Assembly (NCBI RefSeq): GCF_000305785.2
Contig: NC_018868.3
Coordinates: 2,328,001 to 2,392,000, forward strand
From: Simiduia agarivorans SA1 = DSM 21679
GTDB lineage: Bacteria > Pseudomonadota > Gammaproteobacteria > Pseudomonadales > Cellvibrionaceae
Direction of reading: 5' to 3'
DNA length: 64,000 bases
How positions within the stretch are numbered: position 1 is the first letter of the stretch; each line of letters begins with the position of its first letter. The notes under the pieces were generated by a model. It saw nothing but the letters and a program-made list of their open reading frames with translations. It was not told where the DNA came from and did not search any database. This document shows, one piece after another, positions 28,145 to 37,900 of this stretch. The position numbers were made by a program, and so were the translations under genes.

Positions 28145-29311
28145 ATGAATTTCGACCTAACCGAAGAGCAATTGGCTTTCCAACAGGCGGCCCGCGATTT
28201 CGCCAACGGCGAAATGAAACCGCACGCGGCCGAATGGGACGAGCAACAAATCTTCCCCACCGAGCTGTTTGAAAAAGCCGGCCACATGGGCTTCATGGGC
28301 ATCTACTCACCTGAAGACTGCGGCGGCATGGGCTTATCCCGCGCCGACACCATGGTGATTGTGGAAGAACTCGCGCGCGCCTGTCCGAGCACGGCGGCGT
28401 TCATTACCATTCACAACATGGCCACCTGGATGCTGTGCAGCTGGGGCCAGGATGCGCTCAAGGCCGAGTGGGCAGAAAGCTTAACCTGCGGTGCCAAGCT
28501 CGCGTCCTACTGCCTGACCGAACCCGGTGCCGGCAGCGATGCGGCAAGCTTGCGAACCAAAGCCGAACGCGACGGCGATGATTACATCATCAATGGCTCA
28601 AAGGCGTTTATTTCCGGTGCCGGCTCCACCGACATACTGATTGCCATGGTGCGCACCGGCAGCCAGGACGACGGCGCCAAAGGCATATCCTGCATCGCCA
28701 TTCCCGCCGACGCGCCGGGCATCAGCTACGGTAAAAAAGAAGTGAAAATGGGTTGGAACAGCCAGCCCACCCGAACCATCAGTTTTGAAAACGTGCGCGT
28801 GCCGGTGACTAACCGCCTGGGTGACGAGGGGGAAGGCTTTGCCATTGCCATGAAAGGGCTGGACGGCGGTCGCATCAACATTGCCACCTGCTCACTCGGG
28901 GCCGCCCAGGAAGCGATTACCGTGGCGCAAGCCTATATGCACGAACGCAAACAGTTCGGCAAAGCGCTGTCTGGCTTTCAGGCGCTGCAATTCAAGCTGG
29001 CGGACATGGCTACAAAACTCGTCGCCGCCCGCAACATGGTGGCACTGGCCGCCTTCAAACTGGACCAGAATCACGCCGACAAATCCACTTACTGCGCCAT
29101 GGCCAAGCAGTTCGCCACCGACCAGTGTTTCGACGTGGTCAACGATGCCCTGCAGCTGCACGGCGGCTATGGTTACATTCGCGAATACCCGCTCGAGCGC
29201 TTGCTGCGCGATTGCCGGGTTCACCAGATTCTGGAAGGCACCAACGAAATCATGCGCGTGATTGTTTCGCGCCGCATGCTGGCCGAACATGCAACGGAGA
29301 CCATTCGATGA
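28145..29311 (+). CDS. Acyl-CoA dehydrogenase, probable isobutyryl-CoA dehydrogenase
   Basis: The 388-residue flavoprotein has the acyl-CoA dehydrogenase layout. FAD-contacting segments are YCLTEPGAGSDAASLRTKAE and KAFISGAGSTDILIAMVRTG; HERKQFGKALSGFQALQFKLADM follows, and the C-terminal ILEGTNEIMRVIVSRRML ends the core. In this operon it should oxidise isobutyryl-CoA to methacrylyl-CoA, passing electrons to ETF. The specificity is inferred from gene context; branched- or short-chain acyl-CoA activity in general is secure. Its stop overlaps the enoyl-CoA hydratase start (ATGA, 29308-29311). Confidence 0.92.
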   Translation: MNFDLTEEQLAFQQAARDFANGEMKPHAAEWDEQQIFPTELFEKAGHMGFMGIYSPEDCGGMGLSRADTMVIVEELARACPSTAAFITIHNMATWMLCSWGQDALKAEWAESLTCGAKLASYCLTEPGAGSDAASLRTKAERDGDDYIINGSKAFISGAGSTDILIAMVRTGSQDDGAKGISCIAIPADAPGISYGKKEVKMGWNSQPTRTISFENVRVPVTNRLGDEGEGFAIAMKGLDGGRINIATCSLGAAQEAITVAQAYMHERKQFGKALSGFQALQFKLADMATKLVAARNMVALAAFKLDQNHADKSTYCAMAKQFATDQCFDVVNDALQLHGGYGYIREYPLERLLRDCRVHQILEGTNEIMRVIVSRRMLAEHATETIR

Positions 29312-30084
29312 GCGATTTACTGAAAATTGAAAAACGCGGTCACACCGCCATCATCACCATGAATAATCCACCGGCCAACACCTGGACGCCGGAAAGCCTC
29401 AATTATCTGAAGCAACTGGTTGAAGAGTTAAATGCCGACAAAGACAACTACGCGTTGATTCTGGCATCGGAATCCGAGAAGTTTTTCTCTGCCGGGGCCG
29501 ACCTTAACCGCTTTAACCACAACGACAAAGATCAGGCATTTACCTTTTGCGCGGCCTTTGGCGAAGCCTTTGAGACCCTGACACACTACCGCGGTGTCTC
29601 CATTGCCGCCATCACCGGGTTTGCCATGGGTGGCGGTCTGGAAGCAGCACTGTGCTGCGACATCCGCATCTGTGAAACCCAATCACAAATGGCCTTGCCC
29701 GAAGCCACTGTGGGCTTGCTGCCCTGCGGTATCGGCACTCAGCACCTGCCCTGGCTGGTGGGTGAAGGTTGGGCCAAGCGCATGATTCTGTTGGGCGAAC
29801 GCATCAAATCCGACAAGGCCCTGCAAATTGGCCTGGTACAGGACGTGGTTGAAACCGGCACTGTGCTGGACAAAGCGCTGGAACTCGCCGACAAAGTCGC
29901 CGGTCAGTCACCTACCTCGGTGGCGCGTTGCAAACAATTAATCATGGGCGCACGCACGACGCCGATGAACCACATGATGGCGCTGGAGCGCGAACAGTTC
30001 GTCAAGCTCTGGGACACACAGGACCAGAAAGAAGGCGTGGCCGCGTTCCTAGAAAAACGCAAACCCGAATGGAAAAACCAATAG
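29308..30084 (+). CDS. Enoyl-CoA hydratase, probable methacrylyl-CoA hydratase
   Basis: The 258-residue crotonase-fold protein has the oxyanion-hole segments KFFSAGADLNRF and GFAMGGGLEAALCCDIRI. Both catalytic glutamates are present, in GGGLEAA and in LPEATVGLLPCGIGTQ. In this pathway it should hydrate methacrylyl-CoA to 3-hydroxyisobutyryl-CoA. The ATG at 29308 overlaps the preceding stop, which fixes the start; the frame is open much further upstream but only as a shadow of the dehydrogenase gene. A repeat element separates it from the next gene. Confidence 0.91.
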   Translation: MSDLLKIEKRGHTAIITMNNPPANTWTPESLNYLKQLVEELNADKDNYALILASESEKFFSAGADLNRFNHNDKDQAFTFCAAFGEAFETLTHYRGVSIAAITGFAMGGGLEAALCCDIRICETQSQMALPEATVGLLPCGIGTQHLPWLVGEGWAKRMILLGERIKSDKALQIGLVQDVVETGTVLDKALELADKVAGQSPTSVARCKQLIMGARTTPMNHMMALEREQFVKLWDTQDQKEGVAAFLEKRKPEWKNQ

Positions 30085-30092
30085 CACACACC

Positions 30093-30257
30093 CGTAGGGT
30101 GGAATAATACCGACATGGATGTCGGATAGTAGAGCAACGCAGGAGCAGTTGCCGAGCGACAGCACATTCCACCAAAATCAACGCAGCAAAAGACGGAATG
30201 CGAAGGTGGAATTCGAAGGTGGAAGGTGGAATGCGCAATCGCTTATTCCACCCTACG
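30093..30257. repeat. CGTAGGGTGGAATAA inverted-repeat element, copy 2 (with internal insertion)
   Basis: The left end CGTAGGGTGGAATAA (30093) and the right end TTATTCCACCCTACG (to 30257) match copy 1 at 28025-28124. The middle is longer and includes an unrelated stretch at about 30108-30170, followed by repeated GGTGGAAT units (30205-30232). The last 30 bp through TTATTCCACCCTACGGTGTAT are nearly identical to copy 1. It occupies the gap between the enoyl-CoA hydratase and hydrolase genes. Confidence 0.82.
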
Positions 30258-30284
30258 GTGTATTGAAAAAATAAGGAGCCTGTT

Positions 30285-31394
30285 TTGTCCGATCAACCCG
30301 TGGTATTTGAAACCCGCCCGGCGACCAATGGAAAATTGCTTGGCATTGCCCGCCTGAATGCGGAGAAATCGCTCAACAGCCTGAGCCTGGCGATGATCGA
30401 TTTATTGCAGAGCCAATTGAACGAATGGGAGCAGGATGCGCAGATCGCGGCAGTCTGGTTAGAAGGCGCGGGCGAAAAGGCGTTTTGTGCGGGCGGCGAC
30501 GTGGTGGCACTGCACGCGGGCAGCGCAGCCTATGGCGAAACACTGCCAGACGACAGCTGCGAGCGCTTTTTTGAGCGCGAATACCGGCTCGATTATCACA
30601 TTCACAACTACACCAAACCGTTAATTGTCTGGGGCAGTGGCATTGTCATGGGCGGCGGTATGGGGTTGCTGTGCGGCGCACCGATTCGCATCGTCACCGA
30701 AACCACCCGCATGGCCATGCCGGAAATCACCATCGGCCTGTTTCCCGATGTGGGCGGCAGTTATTTCCTCAGCCGCGCGCCCGGCAAATCGGGTCTGTTT
30801 CTCGGCATTACCGGTGCACAATTTAATGCCACCGATGCGCGCTACTTAGGTTTCGCCGACCTGTTTGTGCCCGCCGCCGAAAAAATTAACCTGCAGGCAC
30901 TGGTGGCCGAATCGGAACCCGATACGCTCGACACGGTGTTGTCGCAATTCGCCGACCGCTTTGCTGCCGACGCGCCTGCAGGCCAGGTGGAAGCACACCA
31001 GGCACACATGGATGCGCAATGCACGGGCGACAACACGCTGGAGATTATCAACCGCATCATTGGCTATCAGGGCGATGACGAGTGGCTGAGCCGTGCCGCA
31101 AAAACCCTGGCCCGCGGCTGCCCGGTAACGCCTTACCTGGTGACTGAACAATTGCGTCGCGCCAACGGCGCGAGCCTGGCCGACGTCTTCCGCACCGAGC
31201 TGACCATGGGCGTGAATGCGGCCAAGCATGGCCACTTCAAGGAAGGGGTCCGCGCGTTGCTTATCGACAAGGACCGCAATCCCCAGTGGACACCCGCGGC
31301 CTTCCACGAGGTGCAAGACCAGCATTGGCAAATTTTCTTTGACTCGCCATTTACCGGCGAGCACCCATTAACCGATTTAGGAGCCTCCGCATGA
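30285..31394 (+). CDS. 3-hydroxyisobutyryl-CoA hydrolase
   Basis: This 369-residue crotonase-superfamily thioesterase releases 3-hydroxyisobutyrate from its CoA ester. Diagnostic segments are GAGEKAFCAGGDVVALH, GSGIVMGGGMGLLCGAPIRI and MPEITIGLFPDVGGSYFLSR, the last being the signature that separates hydrolases from hydratases. The start is a TTG at 30285, with AGGAG six bases upstream and no better ATG. Its stop overlaps the mmsB start (ATGA, 31391-31394). Confidence 0.92.
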   Translation: MSDQPVVFETRPATNGKLLGIARLNAEKSLNSLSLAMIDLLQSQLNEWEQDAQIAAVWLEGAGEKAFCAGGDVVALHAGSAAYGETLPDDSCERFFEREYRLDYHIHNYTKPLIVWGSGIVMGGGMGLLCGAPIRIVTETTRMAMPEITIGLFPDVGGSYFLSRAPGKSGLFLGITGAQFNATDARYLGFADLFVPAAEKINLQALVAESEPDTLDTVLSQFADRFAADAPAGQVEAHQAHMDAQCTGDNTLEIINRIIGYQGDDEWLSRAAKTLARGCPVTPYLVTEQLRRANGASLADVFRTELTMGVNAAKHGHFKEGVRALLIDKDRNPQWTPAAFHEVQDQHWQIFFDSPFTGEHPLTDLGASA

Positions 31395-32281
31395 CCACTG
31401 TTGCATTTATCGGCCTGGGCAATATGGGCGGCGGCATGGCCGCTAACCTGGCAAAGAAAGGCTTCACTGTACGCGCCTTCGACTTGATGCCAGAGCATCT
31501 TACGCAGGCCGAAAAAGATGGCTGCGTTGCGTTCAAATCGGCGCAAGAGGCCGTTAAACAATGCGACGCGGTGGTGTCCATGCTGCCCAATGGCAGCATC
31601 GTCGAAAGCGTTTACATCGACAAAGACAAGTTGTTCGACGCCATGCCCAAAAACACGCTGGTACTCGACTGCTCCACCGTGGCACCGCAGAATTCCCAGC
31701 GGCTAGCCAACGTCGGCCGCGAGAAAGGCATGCGTGTGGTGGATGCGCCTGTGTCCGGCGGCGTTGCCGCAGCGGCGGCCGGCACCCTGGCGTTCATGTG
31801 TGGCGGCACTCAAGCCGACGTCGACGCAGCGCGTGACATACTCGCCGCCATGGGCAGCAATATTTTCCGTGCCGGTGACAGCGGCGCAGGCCAAGTGGCT
31901 AAAATCTGCAATAACATGTTGCTGGCGATTCACATGGCCGGCACCGCCGAAGCGCTGCAATTGGGCGTGGATAACGGACTCGACCCGAAAGTGCTGTCTG
32001 AAATTATGCTGAAGAGCTCCGGCTGCAATTGGAGTCTCGAAAAATACAACCCCTACCCCGGCGTACTGGAAAACTCCGCAGCCTCGCGCGGCTATACCGG
32101 TGGTTTTATGGTGGACCTGATGTTGAAAGACCTGGGCCTGGCCATGCAGGCCTCACTGGCCAGTGCATCATCTATCCCGATGGGAGCGGCAGCGAGGAAT
32201 TTGTTCAGTTTGCATAAGCACAGCGGCGGCGAAGATAAAGGCAAGATGGATTTTTCTTCTATTCAGCAGTTGTATAAATAA
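31391..32281 (+). CDS. mmsB: 3-hydroxyisobutyrate dehydrogenase
   Basis: MmsB oxidises 3-hydroxyisobutyrate to methylmalonate semialdehyde with NAD+, feeding MmsA. The 296-residue protein has the Rossmann start AFIGLGNMGGGMAANLAKKG, the substrate loop VVDAPVSGGVAAAAAGTLAF, the catalytic lysine in GAGQVAKICNNMLL, and LKSSGCNWSLEKYNP. Length and motifs match the family closely. It is the last gene of the valine operon, coupled to the hydrolase by a 4-bp overlap. No clear intrinsic terminator follows. Confidence 0.94.
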   Translation: MTTVAFIGLGNMGGGMAANLAKKGFTVRAFDLMPEHLTQAEKDGCVAFKSAQEAVKQCDAVVSMLPNGSIVESVYIDKDKLFDAMPKNTLVLDCSTVAPQNSQRLANVGREKGMRVVDAPVSGGVAAAAAGTLAFMCGGTQADVDAARDILAAMGSNIFRAGDSGAGQVAKICNNMLLAIHMAGTAEALQLGVDNGLDPKVLSEIMLKSSGCNWSLEKYNPYPGVLENSAASRGYTGGFMVDLMLKDLGLAMQASLASASSIPMGAAARNLFSLHKHSGGEDKGKMDFSSIQQLYK

Positions 32282-32673
32282 ACGTTTAGTCTCGATTTTA
32301 TGGCGAGGCACCCGCTCTTGGGGCCCCTTCTGCAGCGGTGATCGGAGGGCAATTTCAGGGGGTCAAATGGGCAGGACGCCCATTTGAGCGGCGTTCTGCC
32401 ATGGATGGCGGTCGCCGGCGACCCTCTGAAGTTGCCCGGAGAGAACGAGCCCGAAGGGCGCGACAAATTGCATGGAACAATTTGGACCAGCTCTGCTGCC
32501 CGAAAGGTGAGCGGCAGGAGCCGCTCAGTCCACGCGGGGTGGCCTTTCTTTTGGTTCGTTTGAACGCTCCTTCGTCACTTTCGCTGACGCTCATGTTTTC
32601 AACGCTTTGGCCAAGCAAAGAAAATGAATAACTATCCGCAAAACAAAAAAATCATCACACAAAAAACGCGAAA
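32282..32673. repeat. Gene-free 392 bp with nested inverted repeats
   Basis: No convincing gene is present. GGGCAATTTCAGGGGGTC (32347-32364) is inverted at 32420-32437 with two mismatches. Inside it AAATGGGC (32365-32372) and GCCCATTT (32378-32385) form a perfect hairpin, and GTCGCCGGCGAC is a 12-bp palindrome. Further right, GGTGGCCTTTCTTTTGG and TTTGGCCAAGCAAAGAAAATG look like the two ends of a dispersed palindromic repeat interrupted by about 45 bp. A 97-codon open frame crossing this region has repeat-derived composition and I do not call it. Confidence 0.6.
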
Positions 32674-34275
32674 TTACTCAGCCCCAACCCCCATCGGACT
32701 GGCCAACCGTACCCCGGCCTTTTGCACACACCCCAGCAATGCCAGATTCAATGACTCTGCCACTTCCAGGTAGTCGTTGTAATCCGTGGTGTCCACGTAG
32801 GCCAGTACGTCGATCAGTAACGCGTGATGTTCAAACGCTTTAAAGCGCACCCGCACCACATCGTCGGCGACCCGTTCGTGCTCATTCAGTACCTGACGCA
32901 TCTGCGTTAACAATTCATCCAATACAAGAGATTGTGGCAGGCTTCTGCCATCCAGGTGAATGGCCGGACGATAGGCAATGCGTTCGCGCTGGGAAATATT
33001 TTCCAATTGCATGTCGGCAAAAACAGCATTGGGAATGTGCACCACGCTCCGGTCCAATGTACGCACCCGTGTAGCACGCAATCCGATCTCCTCTATCACA
33101 CCCACCTGCGTTCCGAACCGGCACAACTGCCCTACTTTCACCGGCGAGGACACATACAAGGTCAAAGCACCAATCATGTTTTCGATCGACTTCTGTGCGG
33201 CCAGTGCAAATGCCAGCCCGCCGATACCCAGACCCGCCAGCGCTGCAGTGGGGCTGAAGCCCAGATTTTCCAACCACAGCAGGGCAATGATCACCACCAC
33301 AATACTTTTGGCTACAGTCGCGCCCGGCCGCAGTAACGCGTGCACCAGACCCGTGGGCGAATCCTTGTGCCGCTGTAAGTAGATCTCTGCCAGCAGGCTG
33401 ATCACACCATTCAGCGTCCAGGCCCAACACACCAGCCACAGAGTTTGCGCGCGCAATACCGCCGCAACCGATACACCCAGCGACTCCACAGCCACAAACT
33501 GACCGGACACCACCAGCGCCGCCATCAGGCAAAGTGGTCCTCGCAGTAAATCATTGAATGATTGCCGCACCGGCGATGGATGGCTTCCACCCACGCGCAA
33601 TAACGCATTGATAAGCAACCAGATCAGCAGCCATGTCGTCCCCAGTAAAGAAAGCAGAAGCAGCCAGATCCACAGCGGAACATTCAACAATGAGATGCGT
33701 GGCACATGGTCAGACATCCATTGCCCCAGGGGGCCGTACGCAAACTCCTCCGATAGCTCGGGAATACGCGCCACCGTGGCGTTGGACACCTTCCAGATGG
33801 ATACGCCATCGCCACGGGGTACCCGCTGGAGCAACAAGGTCATCTGACCATGGCGGGTTTCAATCTTGCCCAGTGCTTCGCGGTAACTGGGCAATCCGTC
33901 CTGCAGTTTACCCTCGGGTCGCAAGCTGAGATTATCCAGATCAACCCACAAGGTGCGATCCAGTATCTGAAAAAAATCCTCAGCCAGCGCCGGCTTGCCA
34001 ATGGCCAAAACGTCTTCGCCCACATTGCGGAAATCAAGGTATTCTGCTGCCCGTTCAAATTCCCCCCGACGGGCGGCCCGCAGGTAGGCCTCCATGGCAG
34101 TGCGCGGCGTGCCCCGTTCAAACTCGTCTTCTGGCACCTGGGTATCCGGCATTGCCTCCTTGGCCGGCTCAGACACCATATCGGCAATGCGCGGTTCAAG
34201 GTCCTGCGCCCAGACGTGACCGCCGGCGAAGCCGGCCACAATTAACACCAACACTATCCTGAGGACAGTCATCAT
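32674..34275 (-). CDS. MscS family mechanosensitive channel with periplasmic N-terminal domain
   Basis: The 533-residue protein starts with a signal peptide (VLRIVLVLIVAGFAGGHVWAQ). A soluble region of about 150 residues follows (AYLRAARRGEFERAAEYLDF), then several membrane helices. The MscS core contains the TM3-like ALAGLGIGGLAFALAAQKSIEN and the beta domain PVKVGQLCRFGTQVGVIEEI. It is larger than the 297-residue MscS at 14266 and probably tunes to a different tension or ligand. Two adjacent ATG codons at 34275 and 34272 are possible starts, both behind AAGGAAGG. It lies 15 bp after the acetyltransferase gene on the same strand. Confidence 0.9.
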   Translation of the reverse strand: MMTVLRIVLVLIVAGFAGGHVWAQDLEPRIADMVSEPAKEAMPDTQVPEDEFERGTPRTAMEAYLRAARRGEFERAAEYLDFRNVGEDVLAIGKPALAEDFFQILDRTLWVDLDNLSLRPEGKLQDGLPSYREALGKIETRHGQMTLLLQRVPRGDGVSIWKVSNATVARIPELSEEFAYGPLGQWMSDHVPRISLLNVPLWIWLLLLSLLGTTWLLIWLLINALLRVGGSHPSPVRQSFNDLLRGPLCLMAALVVSGQFVAVESLGVSVAAVLRAQTLWLVCWAWTLNGVISLLAEIYLQRHKDSPTGLVHALLRPGATVAKSIVVVIIALLWLENLGFSPTAALAGLGIGGLAFALAAQKSIENMIGALTLYVSSPVKVGQLCRFGTQVGVIEEIGLRATRVRTLDRSVVHIPNAVFADMQLENISQRERIAYRPAIHLDGRSLPQSLVLDELLTQMRQVLNEHERVADDVVRVRFKAFEHHALLIDVLAYVDTTDYNDYLEVAESLNLALLGCVQKAGVRLASPMGVGAE

Positions 34276-34290
34276 CTGCTATTTCCTTCC

Positions 34291-34746
34291 TTAGTCCAGA
34301 TTGAGCCGCATCACCAGATCACATCGCGCGTAATCCGGGTGGCAGCCAGCAGGGAGCTCGGCAAATCCGAATTTCCGGTAAAGCGTGACCGCAGGCACCA
34401 GCCGCGAATTAGTCAGCAAGTCTATGGATAAAGCGCCTTGCTCGCGCGCCAGTCCAATCGCAGCCTGCATGAGCACGTTGGCCAGGCCGCGGCCCTGATG
34501 GGACTGCCTCACCGCCATTTTGGCAAGCTCGAAACTGCGCTCGCCATTGCACAATAACGCGCAGCAGCCGACCACGGTTTGACCATCAGATTGGGTGATT
34601 ATGTGGCCCCCGGCTTTTACTATGTCGCCGGGGTTGTCCAGTGCCTTCCTGTCTGATGCTTCAACCTCGAAAAACTGGCTGATCCAGGCGTAATTCAACG
34701 CCGAGAATGCATTGAAGTGTGTGGGTTCATTGATAAATAACGCCAT
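34291..34746 (-). CDS. GNAT family N-acetyltransferase
   Basis: The 151-residue protein has the GNAT fold. The acetyl-CoA-binding motif A appears as LAKMAVRQSHQGRGLANVLM (about 78-97), where Q/R-x-x-G-R-G is the pyrophosphate loop. SIDLLTNSRLVPAVTLYRKFGF follows. The acceptor is unknown and could be a small molecule or a protein N-terminus. It is upstream of the MscS gene and divergent from the tandem-GAF gene. Confidence 0.88.
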   Translation of the reverse strand: MALFINEPTHFNAFSALNYAWISQFFEVEASDRKALDNPGDIVKAGGHIITQSDGQTVVGCCALLCNGERSFELAKMAVRQSHQGRGLANVLMQAAIGLAREQGALSIDLLTNSRLVPAVTLYRKFGFAELPAGCHPDYARCDLVMRLNLD

Positions 34747-34904
34747 ACGCCACTCCTGGTACCTAACGCAATATAGCCATCATAACTAAAAATCCATTTA
34801 TCACTATCATTTAGAAATAAAAATTCGAAAAAGCGTTATTCCGCGCCATGCCGGAGTAATGCCCGCATCTTGACTATACTGGGCTAAACACCGGAGCCCT
34901 TTGG

Positions 34905-37900
34905 ATGACGCCGCCCCTGACAACCTCTTATGCGAAGGCAGACAGCCAAGATCCGCATCGTACCCAATTCGTGCAAAGCGCGCTGTTTGAAATAGCCGAT
35001 CTGTCCTATCGCGCAAGCAGTCTGGAAAACCTGTTCAGGCGCGCCCACGCCATTATCGGGCGATTGATGTATGCCGAAAACTTTTATATTGCGGTCGAGA
35101 GCAAAGATGGCACCAACTTAAGCTTCCCCTACTATGTCGACACACTCGACCCGGAACCCGGCGATAAAATAGCTGAAACACCCCTTTCCCGTCTCGATGG
35201 CAGCCTGAGCGTCTTTCTGGTAAACCACGACACCACCATATTTACTCAGGATACCGATGATTTCGACCAGTTGCTGACCCGGTATTCGCTCAAACTGGTG
35301 GGCGGTAAACCCCAGTGTTTGATCGGCGTACCGCTGCGCTGGGGAGAAGATCAGCGTGGCGCCATGGTGGTTCAGTCCTACCTGCAGGACACGCTGTTTA
35401 CCCGCACCGATTGTGACGTACTGTCTTTTCTGGCCAAACAGATTTCTACCGCGCTCAGCCGGTTCGAACAACGGGAAACATTGGAGCGCACAGTTGCAGA
35501 GCGAACCCAGATACTCAGCCAGAAAAACCAGGAGCTGGAAGCCACGCTGGCTGCGCACGAAGAAGACAAGCGGCGCCAGGAGGCGCTGTACGAAATCTCC
35601 ACGCTTTCCCACAGCATCAGCGATCTGGGAAAGATCTATCCCAGATTGCACCGGATCCTGGATGGGCTTTTCCCTGCAAAAAACTTTTACGTATCACTCC
35701 TGAGTGAGGACGGCAGCACCATTACCTTCCCCTACTTTGCCGACAAAAAAGACATCAGCACCAAATCACGTAAACTCGGCAATGGTGCCACCGAATACCT
35801 CCTGCACCTGCGAAAGCCTCGCTTATTGGGCAAAGAAGAAATCGCTGCGCTGATTGACGAAGGCGAGCTCGACCCGGTGGGTGCCCTGCCTGAAAGCTGG
35901 TTGGGCGCGCCCATTCTGATTGGCGATGAAGCCTACGGTATTATCGCCGCGCAAAGCTATGAGCCCGATCAGCACTACAAGCCACAGGACCTGGACCTAC
36001 TGCGATTTGCCGCCGACCAACTGGCGGAAGCGCTCAAGCGGCAACAGGATTCCGACGCGCTCATGCTGGCCAACATCACGCTCGAAGCACGGGTAGAACA
36101 ACGCACCTGGGAGCTTTCCGAGATCAATAGCCGCCTGGGTGCAGAAATCGAAGACCGCCGGCGCGCCGAAGAAATGCAGGCCACACTGTTCAGTATTGAC
36201 GAGCTGACCCAGTCGACCACCGACATGGCGACCATCTATCAGGAGATACACCGATTGATCGGCCGCTTCGTCCATGCCGAAAATTTCTACATCGCCGAAT
36301 TCAACCGTGAAAAAGGTAAACTTTACTTCCCCTATTATGTCGACTCCCACCAGGATCTGGATGACTTCACCGAGGTCAGCCCGGACGAGCAAGTCCCTCA
36401 CATGCCGCTGGAATTCATCGACAAAACACTGACCGCCTATGTCATCCGCACCAAGCAATCCCTACTCGCCGACGAGGCTGTGTTCACGCAATTGGAAAAG
36501 GACGGCGAAGTGGGGCTGGTGGGCACCAACCCGGTGGATTGGCTGGGCATCCCGCTACTGAGCGAAGGCGAAGTGAATGGCGTCATTGTGGTGCAAACCT
36601 ATACCCAGGAGCACCGGCTCACAAAACAGGATCAGGAATTACTGCAGTTCGTCAGCTCGCATGTGGCGACCGCGCTTGAACGCAGGCAGCACCGGGAATC
36701 GCTGGAGGCCAGGGTTCAGGCGAGGACCAATGAGCTGGCTGAAACCAACAAGCAGCTGCAGCATGAAATCGATATCCGGGAAAAAGCAGAGAAACTCCAG
36801 GCCGCCCTGTTCAAGATTGCGGATGTCTCCAGTTCCACTACCGACATGGAAACCTTTTATAAACAGATTCATAAAATTGTTGGCCAACTGATCTACGCAA
36901 AATATTTTTTCATCGCGCTTATCGATGACAACCAGCCCGGCATGCTGCATTTTCCTTACTACGCCGATAACAGAGACCGGGTGCCGGGCCCTCGCCCCAT
37001 GGGCAACCATCTGAGCGAATGGGTTATTCACAATGTCAAACCCATGTTGGTGACGCCCGATAATATCGCAAAGATTTCGAAAAAAATTCAGATCAAGGGC
37101 AAGCAGCCCGTATCCTGGCTTGGAGTACCCTTAATCATTGAAGGCGATGCAGTGGGTGTGCTGGCCGTTCAGACTTATGACACCGATTTTGTACTCGGTC
37201 GGGAAGAAGAGGAACTACTGACTTATGTGTCACATCATGTAGCCACTGCGCTGCAAAGAAAATCCGCGCGCGACGCTCTGGAGCGCAGGGTGGAGCAGCG
37301 CACACAGGAGCTGCGGGAAGTGAACCTGTCGCTGGAAGCGCAGATAGAAAAGCGACGCGAAATTGAAAAACAACTCGAACACGATGCCTTTCACGATGCA
37401 TTGACCGGGCTGCCCAATCGCGCCCTGTTCATGGACCGGCTCGGCCAGTTAATTGCCAAGGGCAAACGTGAATCCCGCTACCGCTATGCGGTACTGTTCC
37501 TTGATCTCGACCGGTTCAAAATCATTAATGACAGCCTCGGTCATCTGGCCGGCGACAAACTACTGCAGGAAGTCTCCAAACGATTGGTATCTGTCATACG
37601 GCCACAGGATACAGTGGCTCGGCTGGGTGGAGATGAATTCTGCCTGCTGCTGGATGATATCAGTGGCGTGCAACACGCCGAACAGGTTGCCAAGCGCATT
37701 GGCACCGAATTGACCGCGCCGTTTATCGTCGACGGCAGTGAAGTGTTCACCTCTACCTCTATCGGGATTGCCCACAGCAAACTGAACTACGACAAAGCCG
37801 ACGCCATGTTGCGCGACGCCGACGCCGCCATGTATCAAGCTAAACTGTTGGGTAAGCGTCAGTACGTGGTATTCGACCAAAGCATGCACAAAAAAGCGCT

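Noticed and set aside
32338..32631. 97-codon open frame after mmsB
   Set aside because: It runs through inverted repeats and ends in repeat-derived sequence. There is no good start signal and no protein-like pattern.
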